Below the pieces are notes generated by a model. The model did not search any database. It had not been told where the DNA came from and saw nothing but the letters and a program-made list of their open reading frames with translations. A program made the position numbers and the translations under genes. Positions 35,156 through 45,916 of a stretch of 64,000 nt of DNA are shown piece after piece. The stretch comes from Primula veris (taxonomy: Eukaryota; Streptophyta; Magnoliopsida; Ericales; Primulaceae). The first letter of the stretch is position 1; each line of letters begins with the position of its first letter. The stretch is from positions 27,904,481-27,968,480 of the forward strand of contig OY821746.1 of NCBI GenBank assembly GCA_963682055.1, given 5' to 3'.

Positions 35156-35864
35156 GATATACAAATACTTGTGATTTGTGTGCTTTATGTAATGAGAAGA
35201 CTGAAAACATGAATCACCTCTTTTTTGAGTGTGTTTTTTCTAAAAGAGTTCTCAAAATTCTTCTTAACAAGGGTCTCTTTTACCATTTTTGCAATACTTG
35301 GGTTAGTTGGATTGCTTGGGCAACTGCCTCTTTAGCAACCGCACTAGTTTCTTTACACTTTTTCTCATATTTAAGTTAATTAGTATCACTCTTATATTTT
35401 TAAGGTAACAATTTAACTTTATACATTTTTCAGCTTGTTTATCAAATTTCTTATCGTAACTAAATATTACTATATTTTAATATATTTCTATCAATTTTTT
35501 TCAACCTAAATTAATTTAATAGAGCAACCATATTAAATAATTTACAAGTTTTCTCGAATTTAAAGTAAAAAGTATACTTTTACAACTTATACGTAAACGC
35601 TTTGGTTTATACAAATTATCAGTTTTTTTTTATCAATTTCTCTATCAAAACTATACAACTCATCTTTTTGTTATTTTATTAATTTATATGTGAAAAATAC
35701 AAATAAATCAGAGAGAATAAGAGAAAAGTAAGAGAGAGAAATTATTATTTTAATTAGAAGTGAACATCTTGATCCATTATATTTGAGTGATATTTGAGTT
35801 CATGTAAATTTAAGTTAATGTATAAAGAAACTGATGCGTGTACAATTTTAAAACAATCTTCTTA

Positions 35865-37388
35865 TTTTTTTTTTTTTTAAATAAGGTAGTGGGAAAATAC
35901 CCACTTATTTATTGATAAATAACAAAAACCTTTACATATGCTGACCCTAAAATTAAAATAAATGAACCTTCGAATACTAATTAACTTAACTTTGCAACTT
36001 GATAAACTGCTATGTAATTAAACGAAAACTTCAAGGACCAACTTAACACTGCCCTATGTAAATACTCAGTCCAAATATACGTGTAAGAAAAGCCCCAATT
36101 CATTTCTTAGAATAGTGACCGTCTCAGTGAGGAGAGATGAAGTCCTCTTCTTCGCCAGTCCATCTTCTCATATTCTTCCCTTATCTCCCATCATAATCTG
36201 AGGTTTGGAAGCCCTTTTGCTTCCAAATCAATGATGTTCTTCAATGTTTGTGTCAATTCTTCCCTTTTATAGTATTCTTTGAACCCTTCCTTGCATCCTG
36301 TATTTGCTAGAGCATCAGCAGCACCATTGGCCTCTCTAACAACGTGTTTCACAAGGTAATTTCTTCCCTTTAATATGCTTTTAATTTCATCCATAACAGC
36401 TTTTATATGCCAAGGAGCAGATAATTTGTTTGTGATAATGTTAACCAATTGAAGAGAATCAGTTTCTAGGATAATAGACCTCATATTATTTAATTGTAGC
36501 ATCAGTAAAATAGCCTTTGCTTCTGCTTCTATTGCTGATTTGCAGGACACCCTAGCTTGAAATCCATAGACAAAATTACCTTTTAATCCTCTTATTAATC
36601 CACCCACACCACCATTTTTCGAAGAAGCTTTATAACACCCATAAGTGTTAATTTTTTCATACCCAACTGGAGGATTTAACCATCTCACTATAGTAGCCTT
36701 CTTTAGTTTTACAGCCTTCTCTTTTAAAAATATATCATTTATATTCCAAGGTTGTGGGAAAGCTTTGTTATTTTTGGAACATAAATTTAGTATCTCAGTA
36801 ACTTTAGAGCAAATAACAGTAGCAATCATCTCCTTATTGTTGAATCTATAGATGCACCTAGCTTTCCAAATCTCCCAAACAATAATAGAGGGTAGCACCT
36901 TGAGCATAAAAGAATTAATTCTGTTTTTTCCTTCTCTTGATGTAGACCACCATGTTAAAAATCTTCCTTTAATACTGATATTAGTATTAATTATTCCCAT
37001 CAAGCCATCAAAATAATTCCACACTTCATTTGCTATTCTCCCTGAACTGAATAAATGCTCACTATTTTCTTCTTTTTCACCACAGCATTCACATTTAGAA
37101 GCTAGTTGTATACCAAATTTTCTAACTGTAGAGTCTAGGGGTAATGATTTGTTGAAAAGTTTCCACACAAAACAGCTTATTTTCAAAGGTAAAGTTTTGT
37201 CCCATTTATACTTATTGAACCAATTTTCTTCATACTTTACTCTTGTATTTTCCCAAGCTGACTTAAAAGAAAAATTTCCCAATACTTCTTTGTTCCATAT
37301 TATTTCATCTTTTCCAAACCTGTTAGTTTTGAAGTCTTCTTTAAACAAATGTCTAAGCTGGTAAGGAATTACCTCATATATAATTTGG
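35865..37388 (-). mobile_element. 5'-truncated LINE (L1-type), only in copy II
   Basis: Minus strand, 3' tail seen as a T run at 35865-35878. Its reading frame is open to the truncation point at about 37388. Copy I lacks it at the equivalent place (about 19280-19345), where about 45 bp present in copy I were lost, as often happens on LINE insertion. It belongs to the same broad family as the older relics nearby, sharing the FGIQLASKC wording. Confidence 0.85.
36191..37388 (-). CDS. Truncated LINE ORF2: zf-RVT zinc-binding and RNase-H-like domains
   Basis: About 399 codons open from the 5' truncation to the stop at 36191, with no start ATG of its own. The N-terminal third is a zf-RVT domain (KISCFVWKLFNKSLPLDS, then CECCGEKEENSEHLF). 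The C-terminal third is RNase-H-like: INTYGCYKAS, AEAKAILLM, LETDSLQLV, REANGAADALAN. In the first motif the usual catalytic Asp is Tyr, so RNase H activity is unlikely. The endonuclease and RT core are missing through 5' truncation. It is a dead-on-arrival insertion rather than a host gene. Confidence 0.85.
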
Positions 37389-37891
37389 TATAAGAAAAAA
37401 TACTTTCCCTAATATGTACATGATATGGAGGGAGAGAAATATTAGAAAAAATGGAGAAAAAACAAGTGATATTAGCTCTATTATTCAACACGTTGATTTC
37501 AATATCAAAACCAAATTTAATTTGCTAAAAGGCATTCCTTTTACCAATAGGAATGCTCATTTAGTAAATATTTGGGACATAAATAAAAATCTCCTCAATG
37601 ATAAAATGAGGCTTGTGCTTTTACTATCGTATCTGGTGATTTTTACATAAAAGCCATGTGCCTTATTTTAGGTGCTTTGGTACCCTATTGCATCAGTTTA
37701 TACTTAAAACCTTGTGAGTGAATTTTATTTTGTGATTTTATTCTTACCAGGTTAGGTTACATTGCGAAATATACCATATAAAGCACATATACTTAACAAG
37801 TGATGGAAAGGCAGGCAAAGGCCTAACAGCAGGTACTCTGTTCTTCTTATGGTATGTTTATTATGTTAAAACTTTCATTTGTGCAAAATAC

Positions 37892-38254
37892 TTGGGCAAA
37901 GTCTTGGTTTTCAGGAACAATAGGTGGCTTTTAAGCTACATAGCTTGCTGGGGAAATGAGCTTTATAAAGAGAAAAAATTAAGAGGATCAAATCTTAGAA
38001 TTTATGGAGTCCACCAAAATGGAGGCACTCATGAATATCGCACAAATTTAGCTTCTTTGCTATTTGATACTAAAAAGAGGGCTATAACTCTTTTCAATTG
38101 TAATAGGGAATATATTAAACTTATGGCTCTAATTTTGCTTTTGTATGATGGGTTGGAAGAGCCTCTTTTGTATTATTTGATTAAGTTTGATATGGAGCGA
38201 ATATGTTTCATATCATACGTAAACTTTTACGGCCTATTCCAAGTTATGCAATAG
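37892..38254 (+). other. Unrecognised 120-residue open frame, copy II
   Basis: Partner of 24730-25092; open in the same frame, starting at TTG. No recognised motif. Immediately upstream is the empty Copia2 target site (about 37680). Confidence 0.3.
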
Positions 38255-38512
38255 TTCACTGGTGTTTATTTAATCCTATGCTTACTTTTCAAAAAAAAAA
38301 TTGATATACAAATATTTGGCCTTTATTCATTTTACATAACATATAGGGTAAAAGCACATACGTTACATGAAAAATTACAGAATTCTTCCAATCTGAACCC
38401 CATAAGCATGGACGACCGGGTAAACATACAAAAAAAATGACAATGGACTTGTAGACCACTTTAATCACTTTGTACAGCTGAAATTAAGAAAAACTATTTA
38501 ATGAAAAGATCA

Positions 38513-38958
38513 TCACCATGCATCACAGGTATACTCGCTGGGAACACTCTTTCCGCAAGAATTGAGCAACAAGCTCAATGAGACGGGAACATTAAGGTTA
38601 ATTCCAAGCACATTGGTTTTAATAGCAGTGCAGAGACAGACAGCTGCATCGAGATCAGCAAGTCCTCCGATGAGAGAACAACAAGGAGTCTTATCCAGGG
38701 TTCCTACTACAATGTTTACCAAGCCGTTAAGTAAGTTTGCACACACGCCTAGCTTTAGGGCGCCATTAGGGCAATAAGCCCGTTTGGGGGATGATGGGGG
38801 CGGCTTAACCGTGGGTGGCTTAGTCGGGGGCGGCTTAGGCCTTTTGTGTGGCGGTGGTGGGGTGGTGGGCACGGAACACTGTGCGAACTAACAAGAGTGA
38901 AGAACAAGAGGTTAAGGGAGAGGAGGAAAGTCATTTTTGCCAATGCATTGGGAGCCAT
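38513..38958 (-). pseudogene. HyPRP pseudogene, frameshifted, copy II
   Basis: Partner of 25351-25796 and carries the same 8-bp insertion in the Pro-rich start, so the frameshift predates the segmental duplication. Start ATG at 38958; TGA at 38513-38515. The cysteine domain in the shifted frame keeps all eight cysteines (YTCDAW). TATA box on the minus strand at 39047-39055. The out-of-frame domain could be made only by re-initiation or frameshifting, for which I see no sign. Confidence 0.9.
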
Positions 38959-39046
38959 ACTTAAAAAACACTAAAGCTAGTTTAAAGATGGGATTTAGGA
39001 AGTAATTAGTTGGTGATTGAAATTTGAAATGATGAAGTGAGTTAGG

Positions 39047-39055
39047 TTTTTATAG
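39047..39055 (-). promoter_or_regulatory. TATA box of HyPRP pseudogene at 38513
   Basis: CTATAAAAA on the minus strand, about 90 bp before its ATG. Confidence 0.7.
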
Positions 39056-39597
39056 ATGAAAATAATGATTATTTGTCTATTTTAAAAAATAATGAAATTC
39101 AGGAGAATGATTAATAGAGACAAGTATGTGGGGGCGTAATGGGTTGTAAAATCTTGAACCGGAGGATAAGCCTTGTGGTATGTCAAGGTTGGAGTTTTGT
39201 GTGGAGTCATTATATTACAAGTGATATATAATTAATGACCATCAATATCTTTTGTTTTTAAATTTAATTATTTCGAAGTCACAACTCACAAAAGATTGCA
39301 TAAAGTCGTTTTCAAAAGTAAATTAATAAGAACAACTACAACTTAAAAATTAATTTATAAGTGAAAATTAACAAAAAAAGAAGTTAAATGTGACTTTGTT
39401 GCTATTTAAAAGTTGACTTATCTTAAATGAATATCAAATCATACGGGAAAAGTAACTTACATAAAAATATAACTTATATTTTTTTTTTCCTAAAACCAAG
39501 TAGCTAGTTTAAATGTCTAAATAACATTTTTTAAGTTAGAATTGTTATAAGACATTAACTCATATGGAGAATAAATAAAAGTGACTCATTGCGCATT

Positions 39598-40461
39598 AAC
39601 TCGTTCGCTCGTGTTTGCCTCGTAATTCACTCGTATTTCACTCAAGAGATCACACTCAATACGCAGCGATGATAATCACAATTAAGACAAGTATATTGAC
39701 AGAATAAACATATGTAAACGTAAACGAGCACACACACGTACGGCCACAGCCAACCTTCGTTTTATTATCGTAAATAATACGAAGGATCCGTTATACACAT
39801 TTACATAATCTGAACCTTGAAAACGAGACTACATAATGAATACAATCTGTCCTATCACTTATAATTTCGTGCATCGGCAGTTACATGGCAGAATAATAGG
39901 GAAAATAACCGACGCGACGGTTATAAGTAACTCTAGAGGGGCTGTCCACTATTTGCAACTGTTCCCGCCTTTTTTTTAACACTCCAACACCTGGATAATG
40001 TGTTATACAGCAGCTACGAACATCCAAACAATCAGCCCGCATGATCCTCCCGATCATACTCGTTGTCGTCTAAACCGACCAGCATTAGAACCATATCTAA
40101 CCCGTTGAAACGACTCAAATCCAGTCACCCGTCTAAACCAACCATCTACGTTATTTTACTCCCAAATCTGTCCACAAGCTTAAACCATATCAAACTTACT
40201 CATTGATGCTTCTACACATCAATCTCATGCCAACAGATCATACAAACGGACCAACATTGGAACCGTACCCAATGTTTCATGACCGCCACGTTTCCTCAAA
40301 CCAACTTAGCCTTCAAGTCCAATCCGCTAACGAGTCTGAACCATATCAAACTCAGCACTTTGGCAATCCAACACGCCAATCACTTGCCAATGTACTTCGC
40401 AAACCAAGCATATGAAGAGCAAACTTACTGACCAAGTCACCCGAACACCAAGATCCTAACA
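39598..40461. mobile_element. Solo LTR A, copy II, truncated on the left
   Basis: Partner of 27136-28125. The left end and its flank were removed by a deletion that joins GCGCATTAA directly to CTCGTTCGCTCG. The right end TCCTAACA and flank CTAGG are kept. It ends about 325 bp upstream of the HyPRP ATG at 40787. Confidence 0.75.
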
Positions 40462-40696
40462 CTAGGTTAGACAAAATATATTTTTTTCTTTCAAATTTAA
40501 ATTTATGTGGAAGGAAGCTTTTTTTTTTCCTTTGACATCTAATGACTCTACACAAAACTCCAACCTTGACATACCACAAGGCCTATCCTCCGGTTCAAGA
40601 TTTTACAACCCATTACGCCCCCACATACTTGTCTCTATTAATCATTCCCCTGAATTTCATTATTTTTGAATATAGACAAATAATCATTATTTTCAT

Positions 40697-40705
40697 CTAT
40701 AAAAA
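40697..40705 (+). promoter_or_regulatory. TATA box of HyPRP gene at 40787
   Basis: CTATAAAAA, 82 bp before the ATG. Confidence 0.8.
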
Positions 40706-40786
40706 CCTTACTCACTTCATCATTTCAATCACCAACTAATTACTTCCTAAATCCCATCTTTAAACTAGTTTTAGTGATTTTTAAGT

Positions 40787-41209
40787 ATGGCTCCCAATGC
40801 ATTGGCAAAAACGACTTTCCTCCTCTCCCTCAACCTCCTGTTCTTTACTCTCGTTAGTTCGCACAGTGTTCCGTGTCCACCACCGCCACACAAAAGGCCT
40901 AAGCCGCCCTCGACTAAGCCGCCCCCATCACCCCCCAAACAGGCTTATTGCCCTAATGACGCCCTAAAGCTAGGCGTGTGTGCAAACTTACTGAACGGCT
41001 TGGTTAATATTGTAGTGGGAACCCCGGATAAGACTCCTTGTTGTTCGCTCATCGGGGGACTTGCTGATCTCGATGCAGCTGTCTGTCTCTGCATTGCTAT
41101 TAAAGCCAATGTGCTCGGAATTAACCTTAATGTTCCCGTCTCATTGAGCTTGTTGCTCAATTCTTGTGGAAAGAGTGTTCCCAACGATTATACATGTGAT
41201 GCATGGTGA
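40787..41209 (+). CDS. Hybrid proline-rich protein, 140 aa
   Basis: Copy II partner of 28453-28875, intact, single exon. Signal peptide (1-25), short Pro-rich spacer, eight-cysteine Hydrophob_seed domain with all cysteines, ending CDAW. Compared with its partner it has Ala for Thr (PNDAL) and Ile for Thr directly after the CLC motif (CLCIAIK). TATA box at 40697; AATAAA at 41399-41404. A truncated solo LTR lies about 325 bp upstream. Expected to be secreted to the wall; the individual role cannot be told from sequence. Confidence 0.95.
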   Translation: MAPNALAKTTFLLSLNLLFFTLVSSHSVPCPPPPHKRPKPPSTKPPPSPPKQAYCPNDALKLGVCANLLNGLVNIVVGTPDKTPCCSLIGGLADLDAAVCLCIAIKANVLGINLNVPVSLSLLLNSCGKSVPNDYTCDAW

Positions 41210-41398
41210 TGATCTTTTCATTAAATAGTTTTTCTTAATTTCAGTTCTGCACAAAGTGTTTAAAGTGTTCTATAGGTCCATTGTCATATTTTTTTTGTAT
41301 GTTTACCCGGTCGTCTATGCTTATGGTGTTCAGATTGGAAGGATTATGTAATTTTTCATGTACCGTATGTGTGTTTACCCTATATGTTATGTGAAATG

Positions 41399-41404
41399 AA
41401 TAAA
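41399..41404 (+). terminator. Poly(A) signal of HyPRP gene at 40787
   Basis: AATAAA about 190 bp after the stop. Confidence 0.65.
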
Positions 41405-41570
41405 GGCCATGTATTTTTACATCTTTAGTTTTTTACTTATGAAGAACTCGTGCAAGTCCTCACGTTTTAGACTACAAGTGATATACAATTAATGACCATC
41501 AATATCCTTTGTTTTTAAATTTAATTATTTCGAAGTCACAACTCCCAAAAGATTGCATAAAGTCGTTTTC

Positions 41571-42138
41571 AAAAGTAAATTACTAAGAACGACTACAACT
41601 TAAAAAGTAACTTATAAGTGAAAACTAACAAAAAAAAAACTAAATGTGACTTTGTTGCTAGTAAAAAGTTGACTTATCTTAAATGAATATCAAATCATAC
41701 TGGAAAAGTAACTTACATAAAAATGTAACTTATATATTATTTTTTTCCTAAAACCAAATAGTTTAAATGTCTAAATAACATTTTTTTAGTTAGAATTGTT
41801 ATAAGACATTAACTTATATGGAGAATAAATAAAAGTGACCTATTGCGCATTAATTCTAAAAAGTTGAAAGTTACTTATTTACAATTTAGTAACTCCTAAA
41901 AATAAAAAACGTAAATAATTTCAATTAAAATTAACTTAACGATAGTTAAATGGTATAAGTTAAATAGAAACTACAATTTAACCTTATGAGTAACATTTAA
42001 GTTGAAATCAATTTTTTTATGCATAAGTTAATACCAATAAAGAAATTATGTAAAAGCTAACTTAATATGTATAAATAAAAAGTAAAAAGTAATTTATAAC
42101 CGGACAATCCTTAATTATACTTTAAATAAAGTTTGAAG
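41571..42138. other. HyPRP 3' flank beyond the duplication
   Basis: No gene. Related to 26160-26735, reflecting an older round of cluster duplication. Confidence 0.55.
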
Positions 42139-42145
42139 CTCATAT

Positions 42146-42477
42146 TTTTTTTTTTAATACGTAAAACCCCACGTATTTTTTATTTTTTTGCATATAAGAT
42201 TGCTGGTATAAAATTTTGTCGAGCAAAAACAATAAACTGTTCTTGAGAGTCTGCCTTAAGCACCACCAAATAGGTGCCCTAACCCAAATGCATGCCCATT
42301 GTTTAGCCTTTGCGTGAAAGGCACGAGGCCAACTACTTGCCTTCTCGAAGCTAAAGACACCCCAATCGTCAGCATCATTGCGTTCAACTTGTAGAAAATA
42401 TTTGAATAAGCAATACCACTCGTTTATCCGATTAAGATAACCGTTGTTACTAAAATAGATCTTGTTCGGCAACATAT
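42146..42477 (-). pseudogene. 5'-truncated retrocopy, DUF295 (F-box)-like
   Basis: A minus-strand cDNA-like insertion: T run on the plus strand at 42145-42155 (poly(A) tail) and target duplication CTCATAT at 42139-42145 and 42478-42484. The related sequence near 26735 has no insertion. The encoded piece reads LPNKIYFS ... DDWGVFSFE ... APIWW, which resembles the C-terminal end of plant DUF295 proteins (often with an F-box). Only the last part of the source gene was copied, so it should be non-functional. Retroposition is well supported; the family call less so. Confidence 0.6.
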
Positions 42478-42484
42478 CTCATAT

Positions 42485-43123
42485 GCATGATTTCATTCAC
42501 ACATAAGAGTACTTACGATGAAGGAAAAGAAATTACTGTTGGCTTGCGAACCAAATTGCACGTGAAAACTAAGTGAAGACTATCGAATTGTAGCAATGGA
42601 ACAATCCTTATACTTTAAATAAAGTTCGAAGCTCACAGGATTTCTTTTGCACATCAGAATACTTACGACAAAGGAAAAGAAATTACCATTGTCTTGCAAA
42701 CCAAAGTGCACGGAAAAACGAAGTGAAAAATATCGACTTCCACTGATTTTTATTATGGCTTCGCCCCTGTCAAAATGTATTAGTACAAAGAATGCCAACT
42801 GTTTCTTTCTTTGCCTGGCCAACTTAATTAATACATGCGAGTATCTGAGGAAACTCCAATTAAATGGAACCACATAAAATCTCTCATATAATAGGTTAGA
42901 CAAAATACTATTTTTTTCTTTCAAATTTAAATTTCTGTGGAAGAAAGTTTTTTTTTTTCCTTTGACATCTAATGACTCTACACAAAACTCCAAACTTCTT
43001 GGCATATAACAAGGCTTATCCTCCAATTCAAGATTTTACAACCCATTACGCCCCCACATACTTGTCTCTATTAATCATTCCCCTCAATTTCATTATTTTT
43101 TAAAATAGACAAATAATTATTAT
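42485..43123. other. HyPRP upstream region
   Basis: No gene. Homologous to 26740-27130 plus 28131-28350, without solo LTR A, and therefore shows the state before that insertion. Confidence 0.6.
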
Positions 43124-44325
43124 TGTTGACAGGTAAAATTTATGACTACTAAAAATACGCCACGTGTCTTTTAAATAAAATTAAATTGATTACTAATTTC
43201 TAAATTTAAATAGAAAAGAAGCTATTAGTAATTTAAAAGAAAATAAATTATAATTTATTATCACGTAAAATTAAGATAGTAAATTTAAATAAAATAAAAT
43301 AATTTATTTTCCTAAAAACTCATTTAGTATGAAGCAAACAATTTTTTTTTAAAATTATAGAACTCGTTATAATGTTTTTAAACCACAAATAATAAATTTA
43401 AAACAAGTGATAAGTCTTGGTCCTATATGAAAATAAGCCCAAACTTAAGGAGGTGCCCTTACAAATAAAAACTCAACCCAAAAGCTATAAATAGAGGGGT
43501 GGGGGTGCCATATTTCTCACAATCAAAAACAGTCTTGAAGACTAGAGAGATAACCTTCTCCACAGCCGTCAGAAAATCAGCTCCGCTCCTCCACGACCGA
43601 CAGAAAATCAGTTCCGCTCCTCCACAGCCGCCAGAGAATCAGCTCTGCTCCTCCACAAACGTCAGGGGATCAACTTCTAGGAGAAGCTCTGCACACTCCG
43701 GCCTCAACGAACGCCTTCAAAGTCTGCAACAAATCTGCAATAAACTTGGTATTCAATCTTCAAGAATGTCTAAAAGCAGCAAGCAAGACATTTATACGGA
43801 TCAAAATCTTCAAATTCTTCACCAAATCTGAAGAACTTCTGCAACAAATCTGCCTTCGATCTTCAAGAACGACTACAAGAAATAAACAAGACGTTTCTGC
43901 AAATCAAAGTTTTCAAAGTTATTCACCTAATCTGAAGAACTTCACCCAAGAAATCTACAACAAACCGGCATTCGATATTCAGGAACGACTACAGAAAGGC
44001 AAAACCACGTTTTTCTAGATTAAAATCTCCAAGTTCTTTACCAAATCTGAAGAGCGTCAAGATCATCAACGAAATCAACAAAAATACAAAGTTCTTCATC
44101 AAATCCGAAAAATTCTACTCAAGTTCAGCAAATTCAAGAATTCTACAACAGCATTTTGAGGCATCACAAATTGTTCGAAGAGGATAATCAAAATACTTTC
44201 ATTTATATATTTTCTTTTTGAAATTATCAGAGATTGTACCCGCAAATTAATTGATAAATAAAATTTAATTTGCTTTGCATTCATTTTTCCTATCTTCGGC
44301 ACTTAGTGAAAATTTGGGTGAAACA
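43124..44325 (+). mobile_element. Solo LTR B in the promoter of HyPRP gene at 44427
   Basis: 1202 bp starting TGTTGACAGG and ending GTGAAACA, with perfect target duplication ATTAT (43119-43123 and 44326-44330). The other cluster promoters run straight through this site. It contains its own TATA box (CTATAAATAGAGG, about 43486) in the same direction as the gene and three imperfect copies of a CAGCCGTCAGAAAATCAG-like motif (43563-43670). No retroviral coding is present. Confidence 0.85.
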
Positions 44326-44336
44326 ATTATTTTCAT

Positions 44337-44345
44337 CTATAAAAA
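44337..44345 (+). promoter_or_regulatory. TATA box of HyPRP gene at 44427
   Basis: CTATAAAAA, 82 bp before the ATG and only 11 bp after the end of solo LTR B. Confidence 0.75.
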
Positions 44346-44426
44346 CCTAACTCACTTCATCATTTCAATCACAACTTAATTACTTCCTAAATCCCATCTT
44401 TAAACTAGGTTTATTGTTTTTTAAGT

Positions 44427-44864
44427 ATGGCTCCCAATGCATTGGCAAAAATGACTTTCCTCCCCTCCCTCAACCTCCTCTTCTTCACTCTCGTTAGTTT
44501 GCATAGTGTTCCGTCCCCACCACCGCCACAAAAAAGGCCTAAGCCTCCCCTGACTAAGCCGCCCACGAGTAAGCCGCCCCCATCACCCCCCAAACAGGCT
44601 TATTGCCCTAATGGCGCCCTAAAGCTAGGCGTGTGTGCAAACTTAATGAACGTCTTGGTTAATATTGTAGTGGGAACCCCGGATAAGACTCCTTGTTGTA
44701 CTCTTATCGGGGGACTTCCTGATCTCGATGCAGCTGTCTGTCTCTGCACTGCTATTAAAGGCAATGCGCTCGGAATTAACCTTAATGTTCCCGTCTCGTT
44801 GAGCTTGTTGCTCAATTCTTGCGGAAAGAGTGTTCCCAGCGAGTATACATGTGATGCATGGTGA
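44427..44864 (+). CDS. Hybrid proline-rich protein, 145 aa (most diverged member)
   Basis: Intact single-exon HyPRP outside the tandem duplication. Signal peptide with a Pro replacing Leu in its hydrophobic core ([10 protein letters not shown]), which may weaken secretion. The Cys seen after the signal peptide in the other members is Ser (VPSPPPP). The Pro-rich spacer has a [10 protein letters not shown] unit. The eight-cysteine domain is complete but has several private changes ([20 protein letters not shown]). Ends CDAW. All of its promoter upstream of the TATA box is separated from it by solo LTR B, so expression may differ from its siblings. Confidence 0.93.
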   Translation: MAPNALAKMTFLPSLNLLFFTLVSLHSVPSPPPPQKRPKPPLTKPPTSKPPPSPPKQAYCPNGALKLGVCANLMNVLVNIVVGTPDKTPCCTLIGGLPDLDAAVCLCTAIKGNALGINLNVPVSLSLLLNSCGKSVPSEYTCDAW

Positions 44865-45393
44865 CGATCTTTTCATTAAATAGTTTTTATTAATTTCAGT
44901 TCTACAAAGTGTTTAAAGTGGTCTATAAGTCCATTGTCATGTTTTTTTTTGTATGTTTACCCGGTCGTCCATGCCTATGGTGTTTAGATTGGAAGGATTA
45001 CGTAATTTTTCATGTAGTGTATGTGTTTTTAACTTTAGTTTATTATGAAGAACTCGTGCAATTCTTCACGTTTTAGATTACAAGTGATATATTATTTTGA
45101 AGTCACAACTCACAAAAGATTGCATAAGGTCGTTTTCAAAAGCAACTGTACAATTTATTTTTGTGCAAATATAAACATCGATAAAAGAAAGAATCAAAAA
45201 AGAAAACCATCAATGGTAGAATAATAGTTGGCCTCTTAAGTTTCTCGTAGTCGTACGTAATGTTCATATATACAGAGGAGTCGTAAGAAAAGAAAAAACT
45301 AAAGATATGCGATATATTATGAGGGAGAACTGGAGATTTAGTGGTTGTTAACTCTGTGATTAAGGGAAATATGCTCCAATCTTGGCACCTAGT
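44865..45393. other. HyPRP 3' flank, then intergenic
   Basis: The 3' region resembles those of other members to about 45140 but is shortened; the AATAAA-containing segment is missing. No gene. Confidence 0.5.
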
Positions 45394-45916
45394 TGTTGAA
45401 AAATATGTGATTTTCTTTGATCGAATGCTTTTCACTTTGTGCTTATAAAACATTTATTCTTCCATTTATTTGTAAAATAAGTTACGAGAATGGTTTAAAT
45501 ATGATCGCCTATCATCATTTTTCGAAGTCTTTTTATGACAAAGAAAAATACATGGCATATACATAATTACACGTACATTCACATATGCATACATATAGAG
45601 AGAGAGTACCGCACCACCAACGGCTCGATCGTGGCTCGATACCGCTTCCGTCGAGTCACATGTGATAGACATTGTATCTTGCGAACGAAGTGTCCCATTT
45701 AGCCAGAAGCAGAGGTGGCGGGACAAGTATCGTTTAAGAGTTACTGTTTAACAGTCACATCGTCTAAGGATTTTAGTTCATTTCGGTATCATTTACATTA
45801 TTTTTTGTTATGGTTTGTATTTGATATATTAATAAAATTGTTAAAATTATTTTCTGTTGTTTCTCCATTTATTTTTCCGGTAGAAATTATTGTATTTATT
45901 TATAGCGTACCCAATA
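45394..45916 (+). repeat. Copia3 5' LTR
   Basis: 523 bp; matches 50831-51354 with many substitutions and small indels. Confidence 0.88.

Larger units (their letters stand above)
35166..37650 (+). pseudogene. Plus-strand LINE fragment, copy II, split by nested LINE
   Basis: Partner of 18602-19620: zf-RVT piece at 35170-35379 and continuation at 37412-37650. Between them lie the AT-rich stretch seen in copy I and a younger minus-strand LINE (35865-37388). Confidence 0.55.
29241..41570. repeat. Tandem segmental duplication, copy II
   Basis: 12.3 kb, the direct repeat of 11386-29240. The junction at 29240/29241 shares the microhomology TCAA between unit end and unit start. Length differs from copy I because it lacks Copia2, about 1.6 kb (the 13497-15118 equivalent) and about 0.8 kb (the 26436-27240 equivalent), and gained a MITE (33666-34037) and a LINE (35865-37388). 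By eye, shared stretches differ by only a few bases per 200 bp. Confidence 0.93.
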
